Assembly (NCBI GenBank): GCA_963921825.1 | Contig: OY997595.1 | Span: 16,237,228-16,301,227 of the forward strand | DNA: 64,000 nt | Direction: 5' to 3' | Source: Erodium maritimum | Lineage: Eukaryota; Streptophyta; Magnoliopsida; Geraniales; Geraniaceae | Shown: positions 62,613 to 64,000 of the stretch, in pieces | Layout of the letters: the number at the start of each line of letters is the position of its first letter | Position numbering within the stretch: the stretch's first letter is position 1 | Position numbers and translations under genes: made by a program | Notes under the pieces: model-generated | Told to the model about the DNA's origin: nothing | What the model saw: the letters and a program-made list of their open reading frames with translations, nothing else | Databases searched by the model: none

Positions 62613-63135
62613 CTACTACATGCCGAGTAGACGGATTCGGGCCCACCCGAATCCATGCCCACCGAATCAGGTTATGACGTGTGGACAACCATCCGACTAT
62701 AACTTCCGACCCCAACGCTTCATCTTCTTCACTGTTTCGTCTCCTTTAACATCTTCAAGCTCTACCGTTTCTCCACCACTATTTCGCCGGTATTTCTCCA
62801 CCACCGTCTCTTTCCAAGAATCTGGCCACAAACGTTTCTCCACTGTCAGTCCCCATAGCTCCCTTGTCTCCCACCACCGTATCTCCATTATCATTTCTCC
62901 ACCACCAGTACTTATGTCCCCCGTGTCTCCCACCGTCGCTTCTCCACTTGTCTCCTCCGCCGCTTCTGCATAAGCATTGCCTCTCTCAGTCACTTCTTCA
63001 CCAGTAATGTCTCCCAACTCTGTTTCTCTACCAATGACCGACAACTCCCGCTTCAAAGGCTCGTTGACAAAGTCGGGATCGAGCTCAACACCCCCGTATC
63101 ACAGGCATCTGGAACCGGGAACACAGATTCCATCG
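62613..63135. other. CT-rich spacer between two LTR elements
   Basis: Repeated TTTCTCCACCAC / GTCTCCCACC phrases give a low-complexity Ser/Pro reading; no gene recognised. Confidence 0.4.
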
Positions 63136-64000
63136 ATGGGCCCCAAATCCGGTATTGACCGGACCCGAGACGTGACTTAGCGAATTTAAATAAAGCAGTA
63201 AAAAGAGATAAGTAATAACTGAATAAGATGAAATAATATAACACAACGGAGTTCAAAACCCTGAGTCACAACTCAGTCAAATACAATAATCCAAGAATAA
63301 AGGTACGTCTCTACAAACACAAAATAAAGATAAACCCGGACCCTCGCTAGCCCCATGCTCCGCGATGTCCTCTACTCCAAGTCAAAGCTAAAACCTGTAG
63401 AAAACACGGTAAGGGGTGAGCTTGACGCTCAGTAGGGAAAAACCATAAAAACTTCCTCATTTCGGATTTACCAGAAATGCTATTCCACAATTTAACTCAC
63501 CTTAAAAAGTTTGATATAACGATGCGACACTTAAGCCAATTTAAAGACATAAACCCCTTTTAAACCAGACGCTCAACGGTCCAACCATACCAACTTTAAC
63601 TCAATCACCAAATTAAACCAGGTGCACAACGAAGAGAACTATCCAAGTAGGACACCTAAGTACGTTTCCGAACTAACTTTTTAACAATTAAAAGGAAGAG
63701 GCGACAACGAGAACCTGTAACCCAAATTAAGCAACATTCACTTTACCCGACTACAAACTATCCCGGAAATCCTCGTCCAAAGCCCCTTCACAACCGACTC
63801 ACGGATAGCCACAAAGACGACGCTCTAACTTACACAAAAGCCACACACATGAACTCATCATCAAACAATCACAATCAAGTCATTCGCGGTCACACACAAC
63901 TCATAGCAAGGAAACACTCATAACCACAATCACAGCAACACTCGTTCAATCCAAAACATTAACAACACAACAATTCACACAAATGCATGGTCTCGGGAGC
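63136..64000 (-). mobile_element. Gypsy-type LTR C, truncated by the window end
   Basis: The minus-strand 3' end reads CTCGGGTCCGGTCAATACC then GGATTTGGGG, homologous to LTRs A and B. It contains the conserved stem-loop block (63417-63431). The terminal TG is not clear. It continues beyond the window. Confidence 0.7.
63417..63431 (-). other. Conserved LTR stem-loop, LTR C
   Basis: TGAGC-GTCAA-GCTCA on the minus strand: same 5-bp stem, five-base loop. Confidence 0.6.

Overview
The window is nuclear DNA of a eudicot plant. The genes have GT-AG introns, plant-type promoters and plant-only protein families, and they sit far apart in a repeat-rich background. I can support six protein-coding genes and one tRNA gene: ribosomal protein L8 (minus, 5661-3757), an XTH9-like xyloglucan endotransglucosylase with a damaged last exon (plus, 6759-8073), a 118-residue secretory-pathway membrane protein (plus, 14049-14405), a membrane-anchored SAM-dependent methyltransferase-like protein (minus, 28791-28096), a single-EF-hand protein of the KIC/PBP1 type (minus, 31843-31508), a double B-box zinc-finger protein (plus, 43027-43818), and tRNA-Leu(AAG) at 31034-31114. 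They look like unrelated single genes; I see no gene cluster.

Most of the rest is transposable elements. 1-2.9 kb: decayed L1-type LINE ORF2 (minus). 3.6-8.1 kb: divergent RPL8/XTH pair, with a small TIR element inside the RPL8 intron. 9.3-11.7 kb: two members of an ORF-less retroposon family. 12.1-13.0 kb: copia 3' end with its LTR. 14.8-19.7 kb: two LINE ORF1 remnants. 19.8-21.5 kb: a TIR element split by another retroposon copy. 21.9-23.3 kb: an RRM-type LINE ORF1. 23.5-25.5 kb: a non-autonomous hAT element. 26.0-26.6 kb: a PIF/Harbinger-type remnant. 29.5-30.0 kb: a tandem duplication bounded by poly(C). 32.9-33.8 kb: a further retroposon. 34.6-40.5 kb: a Harbinger-like remnant interrupted by two abutting gypsy-type LTRs, one of them holding a perfect-TSD foldback element. 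40.7-42.3 kb: another retroposon and a second foldback element. 45.6-50.9 kb: more retroposon copies and a third foldback element. 50.9-62.6 kb: a structurally complete LTR retrotransposon with 3.2-3.3 kb LTRs, target-site remnant, PBS and PPT, but a dead gag-pol. 63.1-64.0 kb: part of another LTR.

Two signals stand out. First, at least six ORF-less, A-tailed retroposons share a short hairpin about 25-31 nt before the A-tail; the stem sequences differ between copies while pairing is kept, and several copies have 10-15 bp target-site duplications. Second, otherwise divergent LTRs share two small stem-loops, one closed by a GNRA-type tetraloop and one next to the U5 end. All readings were made by eye, without database searches or folding software.
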